A stretch of DNA of 32,927 bases from an archaeon (GCA_027051165.1 JALTZZ010000039.1:35519-68445); one strand, 5' to 3'. Positions 1 to 9,034 are shown, numbered from the stretch's first letter. The notes: generated by a model not told the origin, from the sequence alone. Translations and numbers: made by a program.

Positions 1-40
1 ATAATTAAATGTCCTTTTATTGAAAAATATTATGTATAGC

Positions 41-1079
41 TTAGCTCGCAATTATATGAGCATGTCTCTTCGCTTGTATGAGGTCTTTTGCAAAGGGGTT
101 AATGTTCTTAATAGCTTCAGAGTTATATAGATGCTTATCTCCATAAATTTTTAAAATTGCATAATCGATATCTCTACCGCTCATAGGAGCATGTATGCTT
201 GTCATCTCACTGTCATTTGACAAACCTAAAAATATTCTTATTTGAGGTTCTGTAATGAATTTCGTCAGAACTGTTGCTCTTACATGTCTTAATGCATGTG
301 GATTGACTTTCTTTTTTTCTGATCTTTTTGTCAATTCTTTAAGCAGTTTTCTTACGTAATGATAATTTATATATTTATTAGCAGTTGTTGGATTTGTTGA
401 TGTTGGAATTCTGCATCAAAGACAGGTTTCTGGATTGTTTCTATCTGGATGATCCTCTAACCATCTCTGTAAGGCAACTACTGAGGCAACTAACCTGATT
501 TTTCTTTCACCAGTTTTACCTCATTACATATAATAATGCACCGTATTCATCAAATTCTATGTGCGTTATTTTTAGTGAAAGGAAATCCCCGATTCCACAT
601 CCACTTTTATATAACATAAGGACAAATGCTCTATCCCTAGAATTACACGCTACTTTTGTCATTCTTTTTATTTCTTCTTCACTCAATATCTCTTCTGGAA
701 GTTTCCCAACTTTTGGTATCTTTGCTTTTATCTATGAGGTATCCAGTTCCCAAAAAGGCAAAGAACTTCTTTATAATTACTTTATAATCGTGCTTTGTCC
801 ACGCTGCAAGGTTACTGTCCATCTCTATCTCAACTATTAGATTTCTTAGATCTTTCTCTGTTACTTCTTTGAATGGTTTTCCCAACCTTCTCCTGACTGG
901 TATAAGAGTATATATGTATTTTACAATTCTGCTCATACTAATTCCTTCGATAATCATCTGATTTATGAATTCTTTAGCACTTTGTTATCTTCTTCTGAAA
1001 AAGATGACACACCCTCCTTTATTATTCTCTCCAAATTATTTAATCCACCATAAATTCTGTATCCATCTTTATCGTTCAT
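41..1079 (-). pseudogene. Tyrosine recombinase (archaeal integrase) pseudogene
   Basis: Reading the minus strand from an ATG at 1079 across several frames rebuilds an integrase of about 345 residues. It has an N-terminal part with IYGGLNNLERIIKEGV, a core-binding domain (EGISMSRIVKYIYTLIPV, GKPFKEVTEKDL) at about 960-700, then the catalytic domain with LYKSGCGIGDFLSLKI at about 620-570, GKTGERKIRLVAS at about 520-480, and HALRHVRATVLTKF at about 305-260. At least four lesions separate these pieces: frame changes near 970, 720 and 525 and a stop near 415. Two catalytic positions also look replaced. The first Arg of the usual GCRIGE motif is Gly (codon 594-596), and the nucleophilic Tyr of the usual SIYxHLSGRD motif is His (codon CAT, 191-193). 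The HxxR box survives. The enzyme would normally insert or excise an element at a tRNA or similar site. It is certainly dead. Whether it belonged to the same element as the fragment at 31.3 kb cannot be told, but the geometry argues against it. Confidence 0.88.
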
Positions 1080-1379
1080 ATTGTAGTTTTTTTGCCTACT
1101 ATAGTCTATACACCTACGTCATTGCTTATAAAAGCCAAGGCTATAGTTATATTAAATTTGAGTTCTTCCACGGCACTTTTTTCCAGTGCCACAGCCTTAA
1201 CTTTTTCTAATAGGTATAATTTTTCCCGAAATTAATGCATACGAGGAATTCAAAGAAAAACGCAAAACATATTCTCAAGTGCTTCTCAGCGTTTCAGGCT
1301 ATCAAAAAAGAGACTTGGAAGATTCTCAAAAAACTTGTCTGTGGTGGATGATATTATTTTTATCTCTTCGCTGGAAATA
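1080..1379. other. Gene-poor spacer with a small hairpin
   Basis: No intact gene is visible. A 6-bp inverted repeat GGCACT/AGTGCC with a 7-base loop lies at 1172-1190. On the minus strand, 1106-1225 stays open for about 39 codons (VKAVALEKSAVEELKFNITI is part of it) but has no start codon, so it may be the tail of a lost gene. The plus strand at 1234-1350 has a Lys-rich open stretch with no recognisable family. The area reads as eroded DNA between two pseudogenes. Confidence 0.5.
1125..1134 (-). promoter_or_regulatory. TATA box of the integrase pseudogene
   Basis: The minus strand reads CTTTTATAAGC here, about 48 bases before the ATG at 1079. That spacing allows a start of transcription near 1100 and a short leader. 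Assigned on sequence and position only. Confidence 0.4.
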
Positions 1380-1642
1380 GATGTGGGAAACCTTGATTCG
1401 AGGCTTAGAGTCTCGCTCTTTTCCCGCTCTCAAGTGTAGGAAAGGTCGGCTTTACCTATCTTAAGAAGAAGGTGCACACAGCCGATGACAACCTGAGCAT
1501 GCACATGCATAGGCTTTGCAATGCTGGTTATGTAACCATGGGGAAAGTCTTTGAGGACAGAAAACCAAGCCAGCTCCTGAACGAGAGATATTCTGGCTTA
1601 GCAAAGCTCCAGCCACGTCAAGGAGGCGGGAATATTGTCTAA
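1380..1642 (+). pseudogene. Winged-helix transcriptional regulator pseudogene
   Basis: From 1436 to the stop at 1640-1642 the frame reads VGKVGFTYLKKKVHTADDNL followed by SMHMHRLCNAGYVTMGKVFE and DRKPSQLLNE. This matches the small archaeal winged-helix regulators of the HTH_34/ArsR-MarR type: an FTELKE-like helix, a DGNLSSHLRKLEEAGYV-like recognition helix, then a wing ending in RKP. The expected first helix (about 1396-1425, DSRLRVSLF) is in another frame and ends in a stop at 1436-1438, and no usable start is in frame with the good part. So this is a frameshifted relic of a regulator of about 95 residues. The neighbouring integrase pseudogene suggests both came from one decayed element. Confidence 0.65.
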
Positions 1643-1671
1643 AATACCATGCAATGGCATGACACGAAAAA

Positions 1672-1679
1672 TTTATAAA
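1672..1679 (+). promoter_or_regulatory. TATA box for the 1808/2070 surface gene unit
   Basis: TTTATAAA lies 136 bases before the ATG at 1808. An archaeal start about 25 bases downstream would fall near 1700, giving a leader of about 105 bases that contains the long hairpin at 1721-1786. A short inverted repeat, CATGC-N4-GCATG (1649-1662), lies just upstream and could be an operator. Not tested. Confidence 0.55.
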
Positions 1680-1720
1680 TTCGTTATACAAAAATTATAT
1701 TTTCAATTTCAACATTACTT

Positions 1721-1786
1721 AAGAGGGGCAAAACGGTAGAGAGTTTGCCATAGAGCTGGCAGGTTCTTTACTGTTTTTCCCCTCTT
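1721..1786 (+). promoter_or_regulatory. Long leader hairpin (29-bp stem) before a Shine-Dalgarno
   Basis: The left arm is 1721-1749, the loop 1750-1757 and the right arm 1758-1786. As plus-strand RNA the 29 positions give 23 Watson-Crick pairs, 5 G-U wobbles and 1 mismatch (C9 against U21). On the other strand the five wobbles would be C-A clashes, so the fold favours RNA made from the plus strand. It is followed after 6 bases by GGAGGTGA (1793-1800) and the ATG at 1808. The same layout with unrelated sequence recurs at 12187-12260. The T-run after the right arm also allows a terminator or attenuator role. Confidence 0.75.
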
Positions 1787-1807
1787 TTTCCTGGAGGTGA
1801 AAAATAA

Positions 1808-2014
1808 ATGGTAAAAAGTAATATTATGCGGGCAAAGTTTGTGTATGTGCTGGTTTTTGTTCCGGTAGCGATTAGCAGTGTATGTGCAGAGGTTGTTGAC
1901 AGCGGTGGCGATGTTGACTGGCATACCTCAATAGCCTTTGACTCAAATAGAAATCCGCACATAAGCTACTACGATGATTCGAACAGTTATCTGAAGCACG
2001 CTTACACTCACTAA
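1808..2014 (+). CDS. Short secreted protein, probably a truncated repeat protein
   Basis: This 68-residue ORF has a strong ribosome binding site (GGAGGTGA, 7-base spacer) and a clear signal peptide (KFVYVLVFVPVAISSVCAEV, cleavage probably after the Ala near residue 27). The mature part is one copy of a motif seen in large secreted repeat proteins: DWHTSIAFDSNRNPHISYYD. In those proteins the motif occurs many times; here the frame ends at TAA after a single copy. I see a gene cut short, or a deletion that joined a 5' end to the next gene. The big ORF starting at 2070 lies only 55 bases downstream and has its own signal peptide, so this ORF might also act as a leader peptide in a shared transcript. 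Function is unknown. Confidence 0.6.
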   Translation: MVKSNIMRAKFVYVLVFVPVAISSVCAEVVDSGGDVDWHTSIAFDSNRNPHISYYDDSNSYLKHAYTH

Positions 2015-2069
2015 AATCAGCTTATAATAGTTAATGCCGAGGAAAAGAAAGTTTTGAGGGGGTTCAGAA

Positions 2070-5000
2070 TTGTGGGCATCAATATTGAGTAGTATTTCGT
2101 TCGTTTTCGTCCTTCTCGCTCTCCTCAACATCGCAGGAGCCCTGCCTCTGAGCTCATGTGGTGTAATAGAATCTCCCGGCTACTACACCTTAGTTAGCGA
2201 TATAACAAACACCACAACATCAATTTGCTTCTGGATAAGGGCGAGCAACGTCACCATAGATGGCAACGCACATGTTCTTCTCGGCTCGCCCTCAGGTATC
2301 GGGATGCTTATCGGCTCAAATCAGGTAAAAGCCATAAATATAACCATAGAGAACATTTCTCTTGAGGGCTGGTCTACCGGAATTTCCGTGAAGCAAGGTG
2401 AAAATGTGAGAATATATAACGCAAAGATTGAGAACGGCACAGATGGCATTTCCTTAGGAGACCCGCTAAGGAGCAGCAGCTCCATTACAATAGACAACTG
2501 CACCCTGAAAAACAACATAGATTATGGTATAACCATAGGCTACAATATTGAGAATATAACAATTAAAGACTCCGTAATAATATATAGCTACCGTGGTATA
2601 TCCTATGGGGGTAGCAGCTACTATCCCAACATCACCGTTTACAACAACTTCTTCAACACAACGCTGGATGCGGTTGAATCCCTTGTGAACTTCTATGGAA
2701 TATTTAACACAACAAAACGGGCTGGAATTAACATAATCGGCGGTAGCTACATAGGTGGTAATTACTGGGGGAGAACAGATGGAAACGGCTTCAGCGACAC
2801 CTGCATAGACACCGATGATGACGGAATATGCGATTCTCCTTCTTACTACCAGATAAACAGCATGAGCTACGACCATCTTCCATTAGCCGGCGCTGGTGTA
2901 GCACCTCCGCCTATTGAGGAATATCAGATTTCAGGCAAAATCTACTATTCTGGAAACAGAAGTGGCATTATCTACATAGAGGTGCTCTACTCCTGTGACC
3001 CCTTTGCAGCACCGCTTTTCTTTACAAACATCTCATCTCCCGGAGATTACACCATAAACGTAACAAGTGGGAGCTACTATGTGAGAGCTTTCATGGATGC
3101 AAATGGAAATTTGAGCTACGATGCAGGCGAGCCTTACGGCATGGCGATAAACAAAAGCACTTGTGCAGATGCGGATTTGATAAACATCTTTAATGCAGGA
3201 GTTTCCGGTGTGGACATAACCATCTACGAGGCTGAGAGCACACCTCCATTAGTTTACATAATATTGCCTCAAAACAAAAGCTACAACACCACCAGCATTC
3301 CCATTGAGGTTTCTGCCATGGACGATACGGGCATAGATACCGTAATTGCCGAGCTTGATGGGGTAAACATAACCCTGAGCTACTCAGCTGGGCTTTACAG
3401 GGCTACCGCCACAGGGCTTGGAGAGGGAATGCACCACCTCAAAGTATATGCAAACGACACCTTTGGAAACGTGAATTCAAGCGAGGAAGTCTACTTCAGC
3501 GTTGACACCACTCTGCCAAGCTTAACCTTTGTTGCTCCTACGCCAGCGAATGGCACGCTGATGAACGCAAGAAATGCAACCTGGATATACATAAATGTAA
3601 CTGCCGATGAGCCTCTGAGCGGAGCTTGGCTGGAATACTGGAACGAAAGGATTCATGCCAACATAAGCCTCAACGGCTCTCTGAGAAACTGGCACGGCAA
3701 TTTTTCCCCTGCAGATGGTGCCTACTACTACAGAGCTTGGGGCAACGACAGTGCTGGAAATAAAAACGCTACAGGGATCAGATTTATATGGATTGACACA
3801 ACGCTACCTAACATAACCATTTATTCTCCACGGAACACAACCTACACTACGAGTGATGTTGGACTCAACCTCTCAGCCAGCGAGCCAGTCTCAGCATGGT
3901 GGTACTCCTTGGACAGAGGGGCAAATGTAAGCTTTACTCCAAACACGACTCTTCAAAACCTTGGAGATGGCTTGCACCTACTTGAAGTTTATGCAAGAGA
4001 CCCTGCTGGAAACACGGGTAACGCTAAGGTTGTTTTCACAGTAGCTCTTCCCGATATAACACCTCCTCTCCTGAGCTTTGTTTCTCCCACCCCCGAAAAC
4101 GGCTCTATTGTAAATACGAGCTACATTTATGTGAACGTAACCTCAAGCGAACCTCTCTCTCAGGCTGTGCTTGAGTGGAACGGCGCCAACTATACGATGT
4201 ACGGTTCTGGTGTAAACTGGCATCGCAACTTCACAATATACTATCCTGGATACTACCACGCTACCTTCAGGGTGCACGGCAGAGATGTGAGTGGAAACTG
4301 GGGCTCCACCGAGAAGAGGTTAATAATTGTGAGAATCTCCAGAATAGATGGATGCACAGTAATAGGATATCCCGGTGTTTACACCCTTACCAAAGATATA
4401 GTAAATTCTACAAGCAGCATGTGCATCTGGATTCTGAGCAGTGATGTTGTGATAGAAGGAGCATCGCACGCCATAGATGGTGTGCAAAACGTGAACTCCA
4501 AGGGAATATATGTTTACAACTCCTCCGGAAGGCTGAGAAATATAACGGTAAGAAATTTAACACTGACAGACTGGGATTACGGCATCTATATATATCGAGC
4601 AGAGGACAGCCTTATTGAGAAGATATCTGCTTCAGACAACACCGTGGGTGCACATCTAACTGGAGTGCAGAACATAACCCTTCAGGATAGCACCTTTACA
4701 CCCAAGTCAGGCGGAGACGGAGTCTATCTGAGCGGTTCAAATTGCACCATAAAAAACAACGCCTTCCTCAACACAGCCTACGCCCTGCGCCTCTATAGAG
4801 CATCAGAAAACTCAATACACAACAACGTTGTTGCTGCTGCTACGGGCGGCTACGGCATATACCTATCCTCCTCCCCATCTAACACATTGAGGAACAATCA
4901 GCTGGTAAATGGAAGCTACGGCATTTATTTGACCTCGTCTCTGAAGAATTTCATTCTGGAAAATGGAATTTCCTCTGCTCAGTATGGAATTTACCTTGAA

Positions 5001-8000
5001 AACTCTGGGAACTGCACACTGCACAACAACATCTTAGACTCAAGCTTCCGGGCACACATCTACCTCAACGCCTCTGGATATTCAGATATTGCGAGAAACA
5101 TCTTAGAGAACTGGACTGATGGTATAGAAACACACAATTCACCTCATCTCAGTGTAATAAACAACACCGCTAGAGAACTGCAGAAATTCCTCAGCATATA
5201 CAACTCCAGCGATTCCTATGTGATCAACAATACAGTCACCTACATTGAGGATGCGCTTGAGGTTTACAATTCTTCCAGACTGGATATAAGCCACAATATC
5301 TTTATAAGCAACTTTATTTTCTCCACAGGAATCCTTATGGAGAATTCTAATGACAGCACAATACACACCAATAGAATAGAGGAGTTTGAAATTGCAGTGG
5401 AACTCTTCAAGTCTTATGGAAATCTGATATTCAACAACCTATTCAACATCTCTGCTGTGGCAGATAACGGAAACAACCAGTGGAACACAACAAAGAGGAC
5501 AGGGGTTAACATAGTAGGTGGTCCATACATAGGCGGGAACTACTGGGCACTGCCGGACGGCACTGGATACAGCGACGCATGCACAGATAGCGATGCAGAT
5601 GGAATCTGCGACCTCCCATACACCACTGGAAATGTGATTGACTACCTGCCCCTCGCAAGATACGACACTCAGCCGCCGCAAATAGAAATAATAGCACCTT
5701 CACAGATTGAGAAGGGCAGCAACTTCGTGCTAAACATAACAATAACAGACAGAAATCCCTCTGAGTACAACGTAACAGGGAATGGCAGTTTGATAGCCAG
5801 TGGAGGCTATATCTCCGGCACACCGATAATTCTAAATCAGCTCTATGGGTTAGACTATTTTGATACTGGAGACCTGAGCTATGAAGTTTGTGCCAACGAC
5901 AGCTACAACAACTCCAATTGCACCTCAGTTGTTGTTAGAGTTGTGGATACCACACCGCCAAGCATAACACTCTATTCTCCACAGAATATCACCTATTTCA
6001 CAGATATCATTGATCTTAAAGTCTCAGCCAGCGAGCCAGTCTCAGCATGGTGGTACTCCTTAGACGGAGGGGCAAATGTAAGCTTTACACCGAATATAAC
6101 AATAAATGTTGCACCCTCCCGAAGCCACACTCTCACAATCTATGCCAGGGATTTAAGTGGAAATGTGGGGAAGGTGAAGGTGGTATTTACCGTCGCAAAC
6201 CTCATTAGAGGGTGCATGCAGATTTCAGCACCTGGCACATATTTTGTAGTTTCGGATATACTGAACTCTTCTGCAGAAAAGTGCGTAGTAATAAGCTCTG
6301 GAGACGTGATTTTGGAGGGTGAAGGGCATGTAATAGATGGAAGAGGAGGAGACTACGGAATTTACATCTCTCCCTCACAGGGACGGCTTGAGAATGTCAC
6401 AATCAGGAATCTAACACTCTCTGAGTGGGAGTATGGGGCTTATGTCAGTGAAGTAGACAACAGCACCTTTTCAAACCTCAGCATAGAGAATGGCATCCAC
6501 GGGATGGAAGTGTGGTATGGAGACAACAACACCTTTGCAGGAATTACTTTCCTGAACAACTACGATGGTATAGGTATGTATGCAGGAGATTCAAACGTCC
6601 TCGCACACATATATGTTGAATGTTCGCCAATGCACAATGGCCCAGGTGTTTGGCTGGATCACAGCAACTACAATTTCCTGTGGAATATAAGTGTGACCTC
6701 TTGCAACGATGGAATTATCCTGGGATATTCATCTCAAAATACCCTGAGGAGCAACTCAATGATGAGCAACACCCACAACTTTGGAGTTCTTGGCGATAGA
6801 GCGGAGCATTTCCGTAACAACATAACCACAACAAATCTCGTTGAGGGAAAGCCTATCTATTATCTCCTTGACCTCTCGGGAGCCCAAGTAGTTGCAAACG
6901 CGGGCTACGTAGGGCTTGTGAACTGCTCGGATATTAGGGTAATGGACACAAGGCTCACCAAAAACTATCAGGGGGTCCTGCTTGTGGACTCCACAAACAT
7001 AACAGTTTCAAATGCGACTCTATCTCAGAACCGGTATGGGATTTATATCCGCGGGGGCTCCAACTCCACAATTGTCAAATCCACGATAGAGCACAACAGC
7101 TATGCGGGTATATACACAGACAGCTCTCCTTCTAATTACCTTATCTACAACAACCTTCTCAACAACAGTCTCAATGTGTTCAATGGAGGCAGAAACAACC
7201 ACTGGAACACCACAAAGCAGAAGGGCAGAAGCATAGTTAACGGCCCATTTATAGGAGGAAACTACTGGGGCAAGCCAGATGGCAGGGGCTACAGCGACAC
7301 ATGCTCAGATAATAATGGAGATGGAATATGCGACTCCCCCTATACCCTTGGCACTTATGTAGTAGACTACTTACCTTTAACCTTTGAAGTTAAGCCACCC
7401 GAAATAAATATAATATCTCCGCAGAGCAGAGAATACACCTCTCCACCCTTGATAAATATCTCCACCATGGATTTAAGTGGCATCTCTTTAGCTACTGTTG
7501 AGGTTGACAATAGGGTTAATATCACCCTTAGTCTTATCAACGGCTATTATCTTGGCAACCTCTCTCCCCTATGGCCCGGGAAGCATCTCCTCAGGATATA
7601 CGTCTGGGACAGCTTAGGAAATGGGAACTCCACCCATGTTGCATTTAGCTTGAAGTCGGCTTCTCACGCAAAGGCTCACAAAAACCTAAGCTCCGGAAAG
7701 AGAGAGGTAGTAAACGAAACCCTGGGCAACACCTCTGTTGAGCTTGAGATTGCCCCTCTGGTCAATGATAGCGTTTTTATAAGCGTAAATGAGAGCACAA
7801 ATGTGAGCCAGCTTGCAAATACAACGAATGAGGAGTTTTCAGCCTTTGCAATAGCGAACAACGCTCAAGCTATAGGCAGATTTGTCAGAATTGAGGTTAA
7901 CGGGAGCAGAATAAATAACACAGCCAATCTGAGCTATGTAATTGTAAAGCTCCACTACACAACAGCAGACCTTGACAAAAATGGTGATGGCGACTATAGT

Positions 8001-9005
8001 GATCCCGGTGATATAGACCCGAGAACTCTGCACTTTTACAGATACTGCCCAGATACGGGCACCTGGGATGAGGTTCCCCATGGTCGCGGCTGGGTGTGCG
8101 GAAATGTGGAAGTGTTCAATAGCAGCGTTAACCTATCGGGTAGATACGTGTGGGCAAACTTAAGCCACCTTAGCGTCTTTGGAATAGCTGGTAAAGTAGT
8201 AACACAAGAAGTTATCGTAAGTGTTGGTGGCGAAGGAGGAACACCCGAGATTGTAGCAAAGACATTCAACGAAATAACTAAAAAACTGCTGGAGGAAATA
8301 TTCAAGGCAAAGAACTTGATCTACAGAACCTTCGTAGAAGTGCCTAAGCAAGCCTTGGCAAGCTTGCTCAGCATAGCAGATAAAACAAAGCTCTATCCGT
8401 TCTTTGAGGAGCTCAAAGATATAGTAAAGAAGGAGCCGGAGAAATTAGAGGGGGACATATACGAGATAACAGCAGAGCAAGTGCTCAGCAAATACACATG
8501 GGTGCCGAGGGTAATAATAGCACGCGGCGACTTGGAGGTTGACAGCTACGCAGCATTAGCACTTGCAAAAGCAAAGGGTGCACCAATACTGTTAACTAAG
8601 CCTGATGAGCTGCCAGAAGCAACGCTTAAGGCAATAGAGAAGCTCAAGCCAAAGGAGATAATAATTGTCGGCGGACCAAAGGCGGTTAGCGAAGAAGTAG
8701 AAGCTAAGCTTATGGAATACGCCAAAGTAACAAGATTGTGGGGAGCTACAAGAATAGAGACGAGCGTTGAAATTGCAAAGCAGTTTGCAAAGCCGAAGTA
8801 TATTGTGATCGCTAACTGGAGCTCAAGCGAGAAAGCGGCTTATATAGCTTATCTATATAAAGCTCCCGTGCTCTATGTAAAGGGTAGAGAGGTGCCAAAC
8901 GTCGTCGAGGAATACATTAAAGAGAAACTTGAAGAATATCCAAAACCAAAGATAGTTTTTGTTGACATAAGCAGAGAAGCTAAGAGCAAAATAGAGAATT
9001 TGTAA
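2070..9005 (+). CDS. Giant surface protein: three NosD-like beta-helix blocks, Ig-like spacers, CW_2-type C-terminus
   Basis: The start is TTG at 2070 with GAGGGGG at 2056-2062, and it opens a signal peptide (FVFVLLALLNIAGA) cut near residue 24. Three blocks each begin with a C-x-VI-x-x-PG-x-Y-like motif, run through beta-helix repeats (NITI..., GIY...), and end with GGNYW(G/A) and an acidic D-x-DGDGICD-like loop that looks calcium binding; the GGNYW motifs fall near residues 229, 1155 and 1729. Ig-like or Big domains (DTTLPSLTFVAPTP and similar) fill about 395-760, 1190-1380 and 1775-1860. A PGF-pre-PGF-like segment (about 1860-2060, LHFYRYCPDTGTWDEVPHGR) is followed by a helical linker and two putative cell-wall-binding-2 repeats (about 2147-2311, IIARGDLEVDSYAALALAKA, IIIVGGPKAVSEEVEAKL). 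There is no C-terminal membrane helix. N-x-S/T sequons are abundant. The gene is visibly richer in G+C than its neighbours, which suggests a separate origin. Adhesion or surface-layer association is inferred. Confidence 0.88.
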   Translation: MWASILSSISFVFVLLALLNIAGALPLSSCGVIESPGYYTLVSDITNTTTSICFWIRASNVTIDGNAHVLLGSPSGIGMLIGSNQVKAINITIENISLEGWSTGISVKQGENVRIYNAKIENGTDGISLGDPLRSSSSITIDNCTLKNNIDYGITIGYNIENITIKDSVIIYSYRGISYGGSSYYPNITVYNNFFNTTLDAVESLVNFYGIFNTTKRAGINIIGGSYIGGNYWGRTDGNGFSDTCIDTDDDGICDSPSYYQINSMSYDHLPLAGAGVAPPPIEEYQISGKIYYSGNRSGIIYIEVLYSCDPFAAPLFFTNISSPGDYTINVTSGSYYVRAFMDANGNLSYDAGEPYGMAINKSTCADADLINIFNAGVSGVDITIYEAESTPPLVYIILPQNKSYNTTSIPIEVSAMDDTGIDTVIAELDGVNITLSYSAGLYRATATGLGEGMHHLKVYANDTFGNVNSSEEVYFSVDTTLPSLTFVAPTPANGTLMNARNATWIYINVTADEPLSGAWLEYWNERIHANISLNGSLRNWHGNFSPADGAYYYRAWGNDSAGNKNATGIRFIWIDTTLPNITIYSPRNTTYTTSDVGLNLSASEPVSAWWYSLDRGANVSFTPNTTLQNLGDGLHLLEVYARDPAGNTGNAKVVFTVALPDITPPLLSFVSPTPENGSIVNTSYIYVNVTSSEPLSQAVLEWNGANYTMYGSGVNWHRNFTIYYPGYYHATFRVHGRDVSGNWGSTEKRLIIVRISRIDGCTVIGYPGVYTLTKDIVNSTSSMCIWILSSDVVIEGASHAIDGVQNVNSKGIYVYNSSGRLRNITVRNLTLTDWDYGIYIYRAEDSLIEKISASDNTVGAHLTGVQNITLQDSTFTPKSGGDGVYLSGSNCTIKNNAFLNTAYALRLYRASENSIHNNVVAAATGGYGIYLSSSPSNTLRNNQLVNGSYGIYLTSSLKNFILENGISSAQYGIYLENSGNCTLHNNILDSSFRAHIYLNASGYSDIARNILENWTDGIETHNSPHLSVINNTARELQKFLSIYNSSDSYVINNTVTYIEDALEVYNSSRLDISHNIFISNFIFSTGILMENSNDSTIHTNRIEEFEIAVELFKSYGNLIFNNLFNISAVADNGNNQWNTTKRTGVNIVGGPYIGGNYWALPDGTGYSDACTDSDADGICDLPYTTGNVIDYLPLARYDTQPPQIEIIAPSQIEKGSNFVLNITITDRNPSEYNVTGNGSLIASGGYISGTPIILNQLYGLDYFDTGDLSYEVCANDSYNNSNCTSVVVRVVDTTPPSITLYSPQNITYFTDIIDLKVSASEPVSAWWYSLDGGANVSFTPNITINVAPSRSHTLTIYARDLSGNVGKVKVVFTVANLIRGCMQISAPGTYFVVSDILNSSAEKCVVISSGDVILEGEGHVIDGRGGDYGIYISPSQGRLENVTIRNLTLSEWEYGAYVSEVDNSTFSNLSIENGIHGMEVWYGDNNTFAGITFLNNYDGIGMYAGDSNVLAHIYVECSPMHNGPGVWLDHSNYNFLWNISVTSCNDGIILGYSSQNTLRSNSMMSNTHNFGVLGDRAEHFRNNITTTNLVEGKPIYYLLDLSGAQVVANAGYVGLVNCSDIRVMDTRLTKNYQGVLLVDSTNITVSNATLSQNRYGIYIRGGSNSTIVKSTIEHNSYAGIYTDSSPSNYLIYNNLLNNSLNVFNGGRNNHWNTTKQKGRSIVNGPFIGGNYWGKPDGRGYSDTCSDNNGDGICDSPYTLGTYVVDYLPLTFEVKPPEINIISPQSREYTSPPLINISTMDLSGISLATVEVDNRVNITLSLINGYYLGNLSPLWPGKHLLRIYVWDSLGNGNSTHVAFSLKSASHAKAHKNLSSGKREVVNETLGNTSVELEIAPLVNDSVFISVNESTNVSQLANTTNEEFSAFAIANNAQAIGRFVRIEVNGSRINNTANLSYVIVKLHYTTADLDKNGDGDYSDPGDIDPRTLHFYRYCPDTGTWDEVPHGRGWVCGNVEVFNSSVNLSGRYVWANLSHLSVFGIAGKVVTQEVIVSVGGEGGTPEIVAKTFNEITKKLLEEIFKAKNLIYRTFVEVPKQALASLLSIADKTKLYPFFEELKDIVKKEPEKLEGDIYEITAEQVLSKYTWVPRVIIARGDLEVDSYAALALAKAKGAPILLTKPDELPEATLKAIEKLKPKEIIIVGGPKAVSEEVEAKLMEYAKVTRLWGATRIETSVEIAKQFAKPKYIVIANWSSSEKAAYIAYLYKAPVLYVKGREVPNVVEEYIKEKLEEYPKPKIVFVDISREAKSKIENL
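3871..3937 (+). repeat. Internal near-identical repeat, copy 1
   Basis: About 67 bases starting TCTCAGCCAGCGAGCC are nearly identical to 6022-6088. Both copies encode SASEPVSAWWYSLD-x-GANVSF, part of an Ig-like spacer domain. The surrounding domains are much more diverged, so this patch suggests recent duplication or gene conversion. Confidence 0.85.
6022..6088 (+). repeat. Internal near-identical repeat, copy 2
   Basis: Second copy of the patch at 3871-3937, in the same frame. It differs at only a few bases, including TTGGACAGA against TTAGACGGA. Confidence 0.85.
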
Positions 9006-9007
9006 TT

Positions 9008-9034
9008 CCAGAATTATTCTTTTATTTTTTTAAA
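9008..9034 (+). terminator. T-rich terminator of the 2070-9005 gene
   Basis: Just after the TAA at 9003-9005 the plus strand is T-rich (ATTATTCTTTTATTTTTTTA). Archaeal termination usually needs only such U-rich stretches. The palindrome at 9065-9098 may add to it. Confidence 0.45.

Noticed and set aside
87-105. GCAAAGGGGTTAATG resembling the AACCCC palindrome arm
   Set aside because: It encodes INPFAKD of the integrase tail, has no partner arm, and is best taken as chance.
559-1210. Plus-strand ORFs of 81-93 residues
   Set aside because: They are antisense to the integrase pseudogene and its upstream region, and are low-complexity Phe/Leu/Ser-rich shadows.
1461-1691. 76-residue minus-strand ORF
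   Set aside because: The opposite strand carries the convincing winged-helix relic; this is its shadow.
4175-4444. 89-residue plus-strand ORF within the beta-helix gene
   Set aside because: Out of frame inside an intact 2311-codon gene, no start signal.
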